Source: VXNJ01 sp009840625
GTDB lineage: Bacteria; Chloroflexota; UBA11872; VXNJ01
DNA: 64,000 nt
Assembly: GCA_965207915.1 (NCBI GenBank)
Contig: OZ242304.1
Span: forward strand, 1,054,001 to 1,118,000
Direction: 5' to 3'
The notes below the pieces were generated by a model. It was not told the DNA's origin. It saw only the letters and a program-made list of their open reading frames with translations, and ran no database searches. Of this stretch, positions 18,008-26,460 are shown piece by piece. A program made the translations under genes and the position numbers. The first letter of the stretch is position 1; each line of letters opens with the position of its first letter.

Positions 18008-19498
18008 GTGCAAACCAACCTCCTGATCAAGCGGCTGGCCCCGATTGCCCGGATCAGGGCGAGGCTCTACTCCCACTTCGTCGAGCACCTGGGCAACTGC
18101 ACCTATCCGGGAATGTGGGTGGGTCCGGACTCGGCGATCGAAAACCTAAACGGCCTGCGCAAGTACACCCTTGACCGCCTCCGGAGCGTGAGCGAAGGGA
18201 CCGTCTACCGCTGGCCGGGCGGGTGCTTTGCCGATCATTACCACTGGCGCGACGGCGTGGGCGACCCGGGCGGCCGACCGGTGACCCGCAACATCTGGTG
18301 GGGCGGTCCCGAGACCAACCAGTTCGGCACCCACGAGTTCGTTCGGTTTGCTGCCGAGCTGGGCGCCGACACCTACATCTGCGGCAACCTGGGTTCGGGC
18401 AGCGAGGCCGAGATGATGAGCTGGCTCGAGTACTGCAACGCCGCCGAAGGCGAGAACTCCTGGGCGCACGAGCGCGCCGGCAACGGCCACCCCGCCCCGT
18501 TCGGCGTGAAGTGGTGGGGGGTCGGCAACGAGAACTGGGGCTGCGGCGGCAACATGACCGCCGCCGAATACGCCGCCGCCTACCGGCGCTACGCCAACTA
18601 CCTGGACCGGATGGACCTGGGCGTTCAGCTGGTTGGCGTCGGGCACACTCCAGACTGGAACCGCGAATTCATGGAAGCCATGCAGCTGGAGCGGGCCCTA
18701 CCGACGCTGCACAACCTCTCCCTGCACCGCTACCTCTTCAACGGCGGCCCGGACATCGGGTTCTCCGACGCCGACTACTACGCCTTGATGAGCGAACTGC
18801 AGGTCGTCGAGGACGACATCATCCGCGCCGACGGAATCCTCTCGCACCACGAACTGCCGCAGAGTCCGGTCGGCATCGTGTTCGACGAATGGGGCGTTTG
18901 GTGTCGTTCGGCGGCCAACCTGGATTCGGGCATAGAGCAGGTAAACACCGTTCGCGAAGCAATCTGCGGGGCGGTGATCTTGGACTACTTCACCAACTGG
19001 TCGCACCGCGTGGTCATGAGCAACGTGGCCCAGACGGTCAACGTCCTGCAGTGCCTGGTCAAGGTCGACGGTCCCGACAACTGGACCACGCCGAACCTCG
19101 ACATCTTCGAGTTCTACCGGGCCCATGTGGGCAATAACGCGGTTCCGGTGGGGATCGCCGACGCCCCGCTGTTGGCCGAGCGGGGCGACGCCGGCCGGCC
19201 GGTCCAGCAGCTATCCGTTTCGGCATCGGTCGCCCCCGACACCTCAAGCGCGGCGGTCTGCCTGACGAATCTGCACCTGACCGAGCCGCTATCTGTCCGC
19301 GCCCGTGTCGTCGAGGCCCAGATTGCCTCGGCGGGTGCCCGGGTGCTAACCGGCGCCAGCCCGCAATCCCACAACATCGCGCGCGATCCGGACCGGGTGC
19401 ATGCCACCGATCATCCGGTCAGGACCGAGGACGGATGCCTGGTGCTGGAGATTCCGGCCCACTCAACTGTCCAGGCAGACCTTGAACTGCTCGCCTGA
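18008..19498 (+). CDS. Alpha-L-arabinofuranosidase, GH51-like
   Basis: Retaining glycoside hydrolase of family 51, 496 residues, the usual size for intracellular bacterial enzymes that trim arabinose from arabinoxylan or arabinan oligomers. The N-terminal RLYSHFVEHLG and YRWPGGCFADHYHW blocks are hallmarks. The acid/base glutamate is E175 in GVGNENWG and the nucleophile E294 in FDEWGVW. There is no signal peptide, so action on imported oligosaccharides is expected. Start is the GTG at 18008. It opens a plus-strand run of five genes that look like carbohydrate metabolism. Other GH51 activities, such as endoglucanase, are less likely given the arabinofuranosidase-type motifs. Confidence 0.93.
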   Translation: MQTNLLIKRLAPIARIRARLYSHFVEHLGNCTYPGMWVGPDSAIENLNGLRKYTLDRLRSVSEGTVYRWPGGCFADHYHWRDGVGDPGGRPVTRNIWWGGPETNQFGTHEFVRFAAELGADTYICGNLGSGSEAEMMSWLEYCNAAEGENSWAHERAGNGHPAPFGVKWWGVGNENWGCGGNMTAAEYAAAYRRYANYLDRMDLGVQLVGVGHTPDWNREFMEAMQLERALPTLHNLSLHRYLFNGGPDIGFSDADYYALMSELQVVEDDIIRADGILSHHELPQSPVGIVFDEWGVWCRSAANLDSGIEQVNTVREAICGAVILDYFTNWSHRVVMSNVAQTVNVLQCLVKVDGPDNWTTPNLDIFEFYRAHVGNNAVPVGIADAPLLAERGDAGRPVQQLSVSASVAPDTSSAAVCLTNLHLTEPLSVRARVVEAQIASAGARVLTGASPQSHNIARDPDRVHATDHPVRTEDGCLVLEIPAHSTVQADLELLA

Positions 19499-19528
19499 TC
19501 CGATACCTGCCGGCAGGGGTCTGAACCC

Positions 19529-20416
19529 GTGAACCCGGCAAGCAGTACAGTCGGCCTGCTTCACCCGGGCGCGATGGGCTCCAAGGTGGGCGCCGCCCTC
19601 GCCGGCAACGGCCACCGGGTTCTGTGGGCCTCGCAGGGTCGCAGCCGGGCCACCCGCCAGCGCGCCGCCGAAGCCGGCCTGGATGACGCCGGCACGCCCG
19701 GATCGGTAGCCCGGCAATGCGACGTTCTGCTGAGCGTCTGCCCGCCCGACTTCGCTCTCGAGGTGGCCGAGCAGGCGGCGGCGGCAGGATTCGGGGGCAC
19801 ATACGTGGACGCCAACGCAGTCTCTCCGGCGACCGCCCGGGCGGTCGCGGCGGCGGCCCTGGCCGGCGGGGCGGCCGGTTTCGTCGACGGCGGGATCATC
19901 GGGCTCCCGCCGAGCGAGCCCGGCACCACCCGCCTCTATCTCTCCGGGGACCGGGCCCCCAGCGTGGCCGCGCTATTTGACGGCAGCGTCCTTGGGGCCG
20001 TCCCGATCGCCGGCGGCGAAGGCGCGGCCTCGGCATTGAAGATGGCCTACGCGGCGTTTACGAAGGGGTCGGCCGCGCTGCTGGCCGGGATACTGGCGCT
20101 GGCCGAGGCCGAAGGCGTGGGCGAACCGCTGGCCGAGGAATGGGCGCTCTCGCAACCCGACCTTGCCGCGCGCGGCCGCCGCCGCGCGGTCAGCGGCTCG
20201 GCCAAGGCCTGGCGCTGGGCCGGCGAGATGGAGGAAATAGCCGACACCTTCGCCGGGGCCGACCTGCCGGACGGGTTTCACCGCGCGGCGGCCGAAATCT
20301 TCAGGCGCCTTGCCGAGTTCAAGGACGTTCCCGAACCACCGCCCCTGGCCGAGGTCCTGGCGGCGATCAATTCCGGCGCGCCAAAAATGACGGGTTCGCC
20401 CCGGGAAGCGACCTGA
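19529..20416 (+). CDS. NAD(P)-dependent 6PGDH/3-hydroxyisobutyrate dehydrogenase-like protein with DUF1932-type C-terminus
   Basis: Protein of 295 residues with an N-terminal Rossmann domain of the 6-phosphogluconate/3-hydroxyacid dehydrogenase class: VGLLHPGAMGSKVG is the dinucleotide site, and DGGIIGLPP follows the catalytic-serine region. The C-terminal half is all-helical and, by its ALKMAYAAFTKGS and FRRLAEFKD segments, resembles DUF1932. The lysine of ALKMAY is the expected catalytic lysine. It starts at GTG 19529, 30 bases after the arabinofuranosidase, and its TGA overlaps the next start. Substrate probably a hydroxy acid, perhaps derived from a sugar. Confidence 0.85.
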   Translation: MNPASSTVGLLHPGAMGSKVGAALAGNGHRVLWASQGRSRATRQRAAEAGLDDAGTPGSVARQCDVLLSVCPPDFALEVAEQAAAAGFGGTYVDANAVSPATARAVAAAALAGGAAGFVDGGIIGLPPSEPGTTRLYLSGDRAPSVAALFDGSVLGAVPIAGGEGAASALKMAYAAFTKGSAALLAGILALAEAEGVGEPLAEEWALSQPDLAARGRRRAVSGSAKAWRWAGEMEEIADTFAGADLPDGFHRAAAEIFRRLAEFKDVPEPPPLAEVLAAINSGAPKMTGSPREAT

Positions 20417-20808
20417 TGCCGTCCGCCCGCGGGTCGTTCGAAGTGAACATCGAGCCGGAGCCGCCGTACCTGGAAGACGGCGGAGTGAAACTGAACCTGA
20501 ACCGGGTCGAAAAGCAGTATTCGGGCGATATGGTCGGCAGCGCCCGGGCGCACATGCTGGCCGCCTACACGGCCACACCCGGTTCGGCCGGATACGTCGC
20601 GATCGAACACTTTTCCGGCACAGTTAACGGGAAGAGCGGTTCACTGGCCCTCCAACACAGCGGGACGATGGACCGGGGGGAGGCCAGCCTGACGGTTACC
20701 GTCGTGCCTGACTCCGGAACCGGCGAACTGGCGGGCATTGCGGGAACGCTGGAGCTAAACAGCGAAGAGGCGGGGCACACCTATGTGTTTGAGTACGAAC
20801 TCGCCTGA
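20416..20808 (+). CDS. DUF3224 domain-containing protein
   Basis: Protein of 130 residues resembling DUF3224, a small beta-barrel (AOC/lipocalin-like) family of unknown function: the opening SFEVNIEPEPPY, the SGDMVGSARAHML segment, GYVAIEHFSGTVNGKSGSL and the C-terminal GIAGTLEL followed by YVFEYEL are all in the family pattern. The ATG is contained in TGATG, overlapping the stop of the upstream dehydrogenase gene by one base, so translation is likely coupled. The frame continues upstream without homology. The related family includes proteins with peroxidase- or cyclase-like pockets; no function is assigned here. Confidence 0.82.
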   Translation: MPSARGSFEVNIEPEPPYLEDGGVKLNLNRVEKQYSGDMVGSARAHMLAAYTATPGSAGYVAIEHFSGTVNGKSGSLALQHSGTMDRGEASLTVTVVPDSGTGELAGIAGTLELNSEEAGHTYVFEYELA

Positions 20809-20906
20809 ACCATACCGGCTCGAACCGGGTCGGAGGAGTTGATGAAACCGGCAGGATCAGGGTTGGCCGCCATCCTCCATGCCGCGGGCCGGAACGGCCG
20901 GACCGC

Positions 20907-21806
20907 ATGAAGATCCTGGTGGCCGGCGGGTCCGGCGACATCGGCTCGGCGGTGGTTTCGGCGCTCAAAGGGCGGCACGAGGTTTCGATCCTGGACCGGC
21001 AACCGTCCGCGGATCACCCCGAGCTGGGGCTGCTCAAAGTCGATCTGGAAAACGCCCGGATGACCGCCAGCCTGGTGCGAGGATTCGACTGCCTGGTGCA
21101 CCTTGCGGCGATTCCCGACCCCTTTTCCGACCCCGGCGACGTGGTCTTTCGGGTCAACATGCAGGCCACCTACAACCTCCTGGAAGCTGCCCGCAGCAAC
21201 CGGATCGCCCGAGTCGTCTACGGCTGCTCGGAGTCGGCTTCCGGGTTCGGGATCCACAATCGCCGCTTCAAACCCGACTACTTTCCGATCGACGAATCCC
21301 ATCCCTCGCTCCCGCACGAGGCCTACGGGTCCAGCAAGCTGCTGGGCGAAATACTGGGGCGCCAGTACGCGTTCGCCTACGACATCGAGTTCATATCGCT
21401 GCGCTACGCCTGGGCCTGGGGCGGACGGCGCAACCGCGAGGACTGGTTCAGGATTCTTCGGCACGGATCCGGCGGGGGCGAGAAGGACTGGCTGGGCGCC
21501 TGGATCGCTCATGCCGACATCGCCCAGGCGGCGCGCCTAGCCTGCGAATACCAATTCCCCGACCCGCCACCGCGATTCGAGAGCTTCTATCTGACCTCGC
21601 GCGACAACTTCACCGACCTGGATTCGCTGGACCTGGTCGCAAAGCACTGGCCCCAGAACCCGCCCCGGGTGCGCAAACCGGGGCTCTATAGAAAAAACCC
21701 CAGGGCTTCGCTGTTTGACATTTCCAAGGCCCGGCGCTTGCTCGGCTACGAGCCGACGACCGGCGTCGGCGACCTGCGGGAGCAGTTCGGAATCAAGCGC
21801 CAATGA
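20907..21806 (+). CDS. NAD-dependent epimerase/dehydratase
   Basis: Extended-SDR protein of 299 residues. The cofactor site GGSGDIGSAV lies at the N-terminus, HLAAIPDP marks the fourth strand, and the Tyr/Lys pair is in YGSSK. The aspartate in VDLEN suggests NAD preference. The family converts nucleotide sugars or oxidises uronic acids; the size and the AAIPDP segment fit the uronate-dehydrogenase-like group, which would suit a sugar catabolic cluster, though this is inference. Its stop overlaps the next gene by four bases (ATGA), so the two are coupled. Confidence 0.88.
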   Translation: MKILVAGGSGDIGSAVVSALKGRHEVSILDRQPSADHPELGLLKVDLENARMTASLVRGFDCLVHLAAIPDPFSDPGDVVFRVNMQATYNLLEAARSNRIARVVYGCSESASGFGIHNRRFKPDYFPIDESHPSLPHEAYGSSKLLGEILGRQYAFAYDIEFISLRYAWAWGGRRNREDWFRILRHGSGGGEKDWLGAWIAHADIAQAARLACEYQFPDPPPRFESFYLTSRDNFTDLDSLDLVAKHWPQNPPRVRKPGLYRKNPRASLFDISKARRLLGYEPTTGVGDLREQFGIKRQ

Positions 21807-22669
21807 GCACCCGGATCGCATTCCTGGCCGGGCTCGGGTTCGTCTGCTGGCCGGCCGACAAGGTGGTCAAGGCGCTTGGCGACCTGGGCTACGACGGCAT
21901 CGAGTGGACCACCGCGCATTTCTCGGCCGCAGATCCCGACAAGGCGCGGCAGGCGGTGGAACTGACCCGTGACGCCGGCCTGGAGGTCTCGCGCATCATG
22001 GCGCACGAAGATTTCGTGTGCCTGGACGATCGCGAGCGCGAGCGCCGAATCGACGGGGTGGTCGGCGTGGTGCAGCTGGCCGGCGAACTGGGCGTGCCGA
22101 CGGTGGGGTCCATGACCGGACCGGCGCCGTGGGACGAGCGGGCCCCGCGCATCCCCGCGGACATTTCCGAAGGCGAGGCCTGGGAGATGGCGCTGGACGC
22201 GCACCGCCGCATAGTCGCCGCCGCCGAAAACTCCGGCACCACGATCTCCTCGGAAGGCGTCTTCGGTATGCTGGCGCACGACTTCTACTCGCACCGGTAT
22301 CTGCTCGACCAGATCCCCTCGGCGGCCCTGGGGGTCAATTTCGATCCCTCCCACGGGATCCTGAGCGGGAATTTCGACATCGCCTGGCTGATCGGCCAAT
22401 GGGGCGAGAAGATCCTGCATTGCCACCTGAAGGACGCAGTCGGCATCTCGCAACGACCGGGCGAGTTCATCTTCCCGCTGCTGGGCGAAGGCCGGGTCGA
22501 CTGGACCGCATTCTTCCAGGGCCTGGCCGCTCGCGATTACGACGGGTTCGCCTCGGTCGAATTCGAAAGCTGGGCCTATTCCGAACAGGTGCTGGGCAAC
22601 GACCCGATTCGCGCGGCCGCCATCAGCATCCGCCAGGTTCGCGCGCTGCGGGAGGCCGCCGGCGCCTAG
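21803..22669 (+). CDS. Sugar phosphate isomerase/epimerase (TIM barrel)
   Basis: AP-endonuclease-2-type TIM barrel of 288 residues related to xylose isomerase-like, inosose dehydratase and tagatose/psicose epimerase proteins. Metal-binding residues are spread over conserved strands: the Glu in SSEGVFG, the Asp/His in NFDPSHG, the His in ILHCHLKDA, and the final Glu in VEFESWA. It is cytoplasmic and needs a divalent cation. It overlaps the epimerase gene by four bases and closes the sugar cluster that begins with the arabinofuranosidase. Confidence 0.9.
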   Translation: MSTRIAFLAGLGFVCWPADKVVKALGDLGYDGIEWTTAHFSAADPDKARQAVELTRDAGLEVSRIMAHEDFVCLDDRERERRIDGVVGVVQLAGELGVPTVGSMTGPAPWDERAPRIPADISEGEAWEMALDAHRRIVAAAENSGTTISSEGVFGMLAHDFYSHRYLLDQIPSAALGVNFDPSHGILSGNFDIAWLIGQWGEKILHCHLKDAVGISQRPGEFIFPLLGEGRVDWTAFFQGLAARDYDGFASVEFESWAYSEQVLGNDPIRAAAISIRQVRALREAAGA

Positions 22670-22811
22670 CCAGGGACCGGCCGGAACCCGATCCTGGGGC
22701 CGAATTTAGACTGCGGAACCGGACCCGGGTCCGACCTAGGGGGCGGGGCCCTGGAATCGGCGATCGACCGATGGTCCGACGACGCACGGGCGCGAAGCAG
22801 CGGGGCAGGCA

Positions 22812-23801
22812 ATGGCACATCACCACCATCACCACGGTGATGGGGAATCGCATGGGCACACCCACGGGGTAGTCGACGCGACGATTGCCACCACCTCGCG
22901 CGGGATCTGGGCGATCAAGTGGTCATTCGTCGGCCTTGCAATAACCGCGGTGCTGCAAATCTTCATCGTCGCCCTGACCGACAGCGTTTCGCTGCTGGCC
23001 GACACCATCCACAACATCGGCGATGCCATGACCGCGGTGCCGCTGTGGATCGCATTCCTGTTCGCGCGCCGGGTAGCCTCGCGGCGCTTCAACTACGGGT
23101 TCGGGCGGGTCGAGGACCTGGCCGGGGCGGTGATCGTCTTGGTTATCGCGTTTAGCGCCGCTGTCGCCGGTTACCAGTCGATCGAACGGCTAATCAACCC
23201 CCGCGAAATCCACTACGTCGGCGCGGTTGCGGCCGGGGGAGCGATCGGTTTTCTCGGCAACGAGGCCGTGGCGCTTTTCCGGATCAGGATCGGGCGCGAG
23301 ATCAACAGCGCCGCCCTGATCGCCGACGGGCAGCACGCGCGCATCGACGGCCTGACCAGCCTGGCGGTCCTGGTCGGTGCGGTGGCGGTCTGGGCCGGAT
23401 TTCCGCTGGCCGACCCGATCGCCGGAATAATCATCACCGCAGTGATCGTCAAGATCGTCGTGGACTCGGCCAAGTCGGTTTTCGGACGCATGCTCGACGG
23501 GGTGGACCCCGAAGTCCTGGACCAAATCGAGCACCTGGCGTCGCACGTTGCCGGAGCCGACGTCCCGACCAGGGCCCGGGCGCGCTGGATCGGCCATCGG
23601 CTGCAGATCGAAGTCCGCATTGACATCGCGGCCGAACAGAGCGTTGGCGACGCCCGCGATCTCGAAGACCGGGTGGCCGAGGAAATCCGCGACCACATTT
23701 CCTATGCCGGTGAGATCCTGGTGATCGCCCGCCCGCTGGATGCCGAAAACGGCCGTGAGCCCCGCCCGGCACGGACCGCCGACACCGATCGGCACGAATA
23801 G
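22812..23801 (+). CDS. Cation diffusion facilitator (zinc/divalent metal efflux)
   Basis: CDF-family metal/proton antiporter, 329 residues, inner membrane, about six transmembrane helices followed by a C-terminal cytoplasmic ferredoxin-like domain. The N-terminus is a His-rich metal-binding tail (six consecutive His, then HGHTHG). The transport-site motifs are LLADTIHNIGDA in TM2 and ADGQHARIDGLTSL in TM5. The His-Asp pairs (H-x-x-x-D) in both suggest Zn2+. It lies alone, about 140 bp after the sugar cluster; no metal-responsive regulator is nearby. Confidence 0.92.
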   Translation: MAHHHHHHGDGESHGHTHGVVDATIATTSRGIWAIKWSFVGLAITAVLQIFIVALTDSVSLLADTIHNIGDAMTAVPLWIAFLFARRVASRRFNYGFGRVEDLAGAVIVLVIAFSAAVAGYQSIERLINPREIHYVGAVAAGGAIGFLGNEAVALFRIRIGREINSAALIADGQHARIDGLTSLAVLVGAVAVWAGFPLADPIAGIIITAVIVKIVVDSAKSVFGRMLDGVDPEVLDQIEHLASHVAGADVPTRARARWIGHRLQIEVRIDIAAEQSVGDARDLEDRVAEEIRDHISYAGEILVIARPLDAENGREPRPARTADTDRHE

Positions 23802-23849
23802 CCAGTAGGCGCAATACCGCCGGCCGCGGTGCCTTAATGCGTAAATTGC

Positions 23850-25547
23850 ATGCAGCGGCGACTGGGTGACCGCGGCAACACAGAGGAGCGAATCAGCGGT
23901 TTGGAACTAACTGAAGCACTGCTCTCGATCGGCCTGCTGATAGTTACGGCCAAGCTCCTGGAAGGGGTGTTCAAGCGGTTCGGCCTGAACGCGATCGTGG
24001 CCTATGCCACCGCCGGCGTGCTGATGGGGCCGTTGACCGGCCTGGCCCATCCGGGCCCGAGCCTGGAGATCATCCTCGGGATCGGCATCTTCATGCTGTT
24101 CTTCCTGATCGGCCTGGAAGAGCTGGACATCAAGGGATTCGTGGCGGCCGCGCGCGGCCGAATTTTGGTCGCGGCAGTGCTGTCGGTGACCATTTCGCTG
24201 CTGGCGGCTCTGGCGGTAACCACCGACACCGTAATCGACCTGGAACTGGGCCTGGAATTCACGCACGCGCTGGGGTTGGCCGGCGTGCTTTCCCTATCGA
24301 GCCTGGGGGTGGTCGCCAAGGTCCTCGTCGACGAGGGCCGGGTCAACGACCGGGTCGGCGTGCAGATCTTCACGGTAGTGATCCTGGCCGAGCTGGTGGC
24401 GCTGTTCGTGGTCGGGTTCTCCATCAGCGAGCACATCCACATTTCCGGCAGCAACCCCGGACTCGACGCGCTCGAGGTGCTGTTGCTGATCGGGCAGATC
24501 CTGGCCTTTGCCGCCGTCACCTGGCTGGTTTCCACCAAGGTCCTGCCAAGGGTAATCGTCTGGTTGCAGCGCTTCTTGAGGGTGCCGCAGCTTTCGTTCG
24601 GCCTGCTGCTGGGCAGTCTGTTCCTGGTCGTGGTCGCCGCCGAGCGGGCCGGCCTGCACGGGTCGCTGGGAGCCCTGTTGTTCGGCGCCGCCCTCTCGAC
24701 TCTTCCCTACCAGGTGCGACGCGACATCATGCCGGGCATGCGGGGCACCGCCGAGGGGTTCTTCGTGCCGCTTTTCTTCGCTTCGGCAGGTCTCTACCTG
24801 AGCCCTGACTTCCTGGAACTTCCCCCGCAGACGATCGTGGCGCTGGTGTTCCTGCCGCTATTTGGCAAATTCCTCGGCTCGATCTTCGGCGCCTACGTCA
24901 CCCGCCTGGAAGCGCCCTTTGCCACCGCGACCGGGCTGATGGCCAAGGGCGTGGCCGAGGTTGCGCTGCTACTTCTGCTGCTCCAGACCGGGGCCATCAA
25001 CCAGGCTGTTTTTTCGCTGCTGGCGCTGGTGATGCTCGGCTACATGCTCATCACCCCGCTCGGGATCAGCTTTTCGGTCCGACGGCTCAAGACCCCGAAG
25101 CAGGCCGTCCCGGTCGGCGAGATTCCGAGTTCCTTCGGCCGATTCGCCCTGGAGGGCATCCAGGTTAACGACATCCTCGACCGCTCGCGCAGCCACGCCG
25201 ACAAAGCGATGTCGGTGAAGACATTCGCCGAGCACTACCTTCTGCCGGAACAGAACGACTACGTGATCGTCGACGAAGGCCAGGTCGCTGGAATGGTGTC
25301 GCTGAGCATGCTGCGTTACCTGCCGCGCACCGAGTGGGACGATACCCCGCTCGAAAGGGTGCTGCGCGACCGGGTGGTCTTCGCCTACACCGACGAATAC
25401 GTTGAGGACGTGCTGCAGCGCATGACCGAGAGTTCGGTATCAACGCTCCCCGTGGCAGAGCGCGAATCGGATGAATTCATCGGTTCGATTGCCAGCACCG
25501 AGGTGCTGGAAATGATCGTCGATTCAGCCAAGGGTCACGAGATCTAG
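23850..25547 (+). CDS. Cation:proton antiporter (CPA2/KefB-like) with C-terminal CBS domains
   Basis: Monovalent cation/proton antiporter with about 12 membrane helices in the first 400 residues (opening LSIGLLIVTAKLLEGVFKR; FMLFFLIGLEELD and LLFGAALS are family motifs) and a cytoplasmic tail from about residue 440 that carries two CBS-like units (MSVKTFAEHYLLPEQ, then LERVLRDRVVFAYTDE). No TrkA-N domain is present, so regulation would be by nucleotide binding to CBS rather than by NAD. The ATG at 23850 gives 565 residues. A TTG at 23901 with GAGGAG twelve bases before is an alternative start and would remove a hydrophilic N-terminus. Confidence 0.88.
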   Translation: MQRRLGDRGNTEERISGLELTEALLSIGLLIVTAKLLEGVFKRFGLNAIVAYATAGVLMGPLTGLAHPGPSLEIILGIGIFMLFFLIGLEELDIKGFVAAARGRILVAAVLSVTISLLAALAVTTDTVIDLELGLEFTHALGLAGVLSLSSLGVVAKVLVDEGRVNDRVGVQIFTVVILAELVALFVVGFSISEHIHISGSNPGLDALEVLLLIGQILAFAAVTWLVSTKVLPRVIVWLQRFLRVPQLSFGLLLGSLFLVVVAAERAGLHGSLGALLFGAALSTLPYQVRRDIMPGMRGTAEGFFVPLFFASAGLYLSPDFLELPPQTIVALVFLPLFGKFLGSIFGAYVTRLEAPFATATGLMAKGVAEVALLLLLLQTGAINQAVFSLLALVMLGYMLITPLGISFSVRRLKTPKQAVPVGEIPSSFGRFALEGIQVNDILDRSRSHADKAMSVKTFAEHYLLPEQNDYVIVDEGQVAGMVSLSMLRYLPRTEWDDTPLERVLRDRVVFAYTDEYVEDVLQRMTESSVSTLPVAERESDEFIGSIASTEVLEMIVDSAKGHEI

Positions 25548-25569
25548 TCGCATTCTGCGGCGGCGAACC

Positions 25570-26442
25570 CTAGGCCGGCAGGATCGCCAATCTCGGCTCT
25601 GGGAAACGCGGCCGGTGCGATCCCACTATCGCGGATTGCTCCCGGGACGAAATCGGGTGGAATCTCTCGGCCGCGTCCAGAAGCTTGGGAACGATAGTCA
25701 CCTCGCCGGTAGAAGGCGCGGTGTGTACGTCCTGGGAGAACAACCAGTTGACGCAGTCGTGGATTTCTTCCTGCTCGCGAACCGGGTCGTACCAGGTGTG
25801 GCAGTCCTTCTCGGCCGATCCCCAACCGCCGCTGGCCAGGATCTTGATGCACTGGATCCCGACGTCGCGCTCATGACAAAGATTTAGCAACCGCTCGGTA
25901 TCTTCGCGATACTCCGGGCTGCGCCAGAGCGCCTTGGCCACCGGAAACATGACCGTATCGAAGTCATAGCGCTCCAGGGCGTTCAGGAAAACACGGGGCG
26001 CGTACGGGCCGTGACTGGTTATCCCGATCCAGCGGGTCTGCCCCTGTTCGCGCATCTCCTCGAGGGCCCGGATCCCACCGTGCGGAGCGAGCGCGGCGTC
26101 GAGCTCGGCCATCGTGGTAACCGCATGCAACTGAAAGAGATCGAAGCGGTCGGTGCCCAGGCGCTCGAAGGTCGAGTGGATGTCGGCCCAGGCCTCGGTC
26201 CGGCTGCGGCCCTGGGTCTTGCAACCCAGAAAAATCTGATCCCGCATCTTTGGCAACCAATCCCGAAACCGCTCCATTGCCTGACCGTAAGTGGGTGCGA
26301 TATCGACGTGGTTGACCTCGTGGTCAATGAAATGCTCCATCGCGGTGTCGACTTCGGCCTGGGAAACCCTTCCGAATCCTGCCGTGCCGACGGTGATCAA
26401 GGTGCTCTCGTGGCCGGTGCGGCCCAGCCTTCTCTTTTCCAT
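25570..26442 (-). CDS. Aldo/keto reductase
   Basis: Aldo/keto reductase, 290 residues, with D47 and Y52 (VDIAPTYG), K75 (GCKTQG) and H106 (QLHAV) as catalytic tetrad and the canonical start RRLGRTGHEST. It differs clearly from the paralogous pair at 12-15 kb. Its start is 18 bases after the stop of the sulfatase gene at 26461, on the same strand, which suggests one transcript and a shared substrate, for instance a sugar released from a sulfated glycan. The end is convergent with the antiporter gene (22 bases). Confidence 0.9.
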   Translation of the reverse strand: MEKRRLGRTGHESTLITVGTAGFGRVSQAEVDTAMEHFIDHEVNHVDIAPTYGQAMERFRDWLPKMRDQIFLGCKTQGRSRTEAWADIHSTFERLGTDRFDLFQLHAVTTMAELDAALAPHGGIRALEEMREQGQTRWIGITSHGPYAPRVFLNALERYDFDTVMFPVAKALWRSPEYREDTERLLNLCHERDVGIQCIKILASGGWGSAEKDCHTWYDPVREQEEIHDCVNWLFSQDVHTAPSTGEVTIVPKLLDAAERFHPISSREQSAIVGSHRPRFPEPRLAILPA

Positions 26443-26460
26443 GCGTTTCCTCCTATGCGG

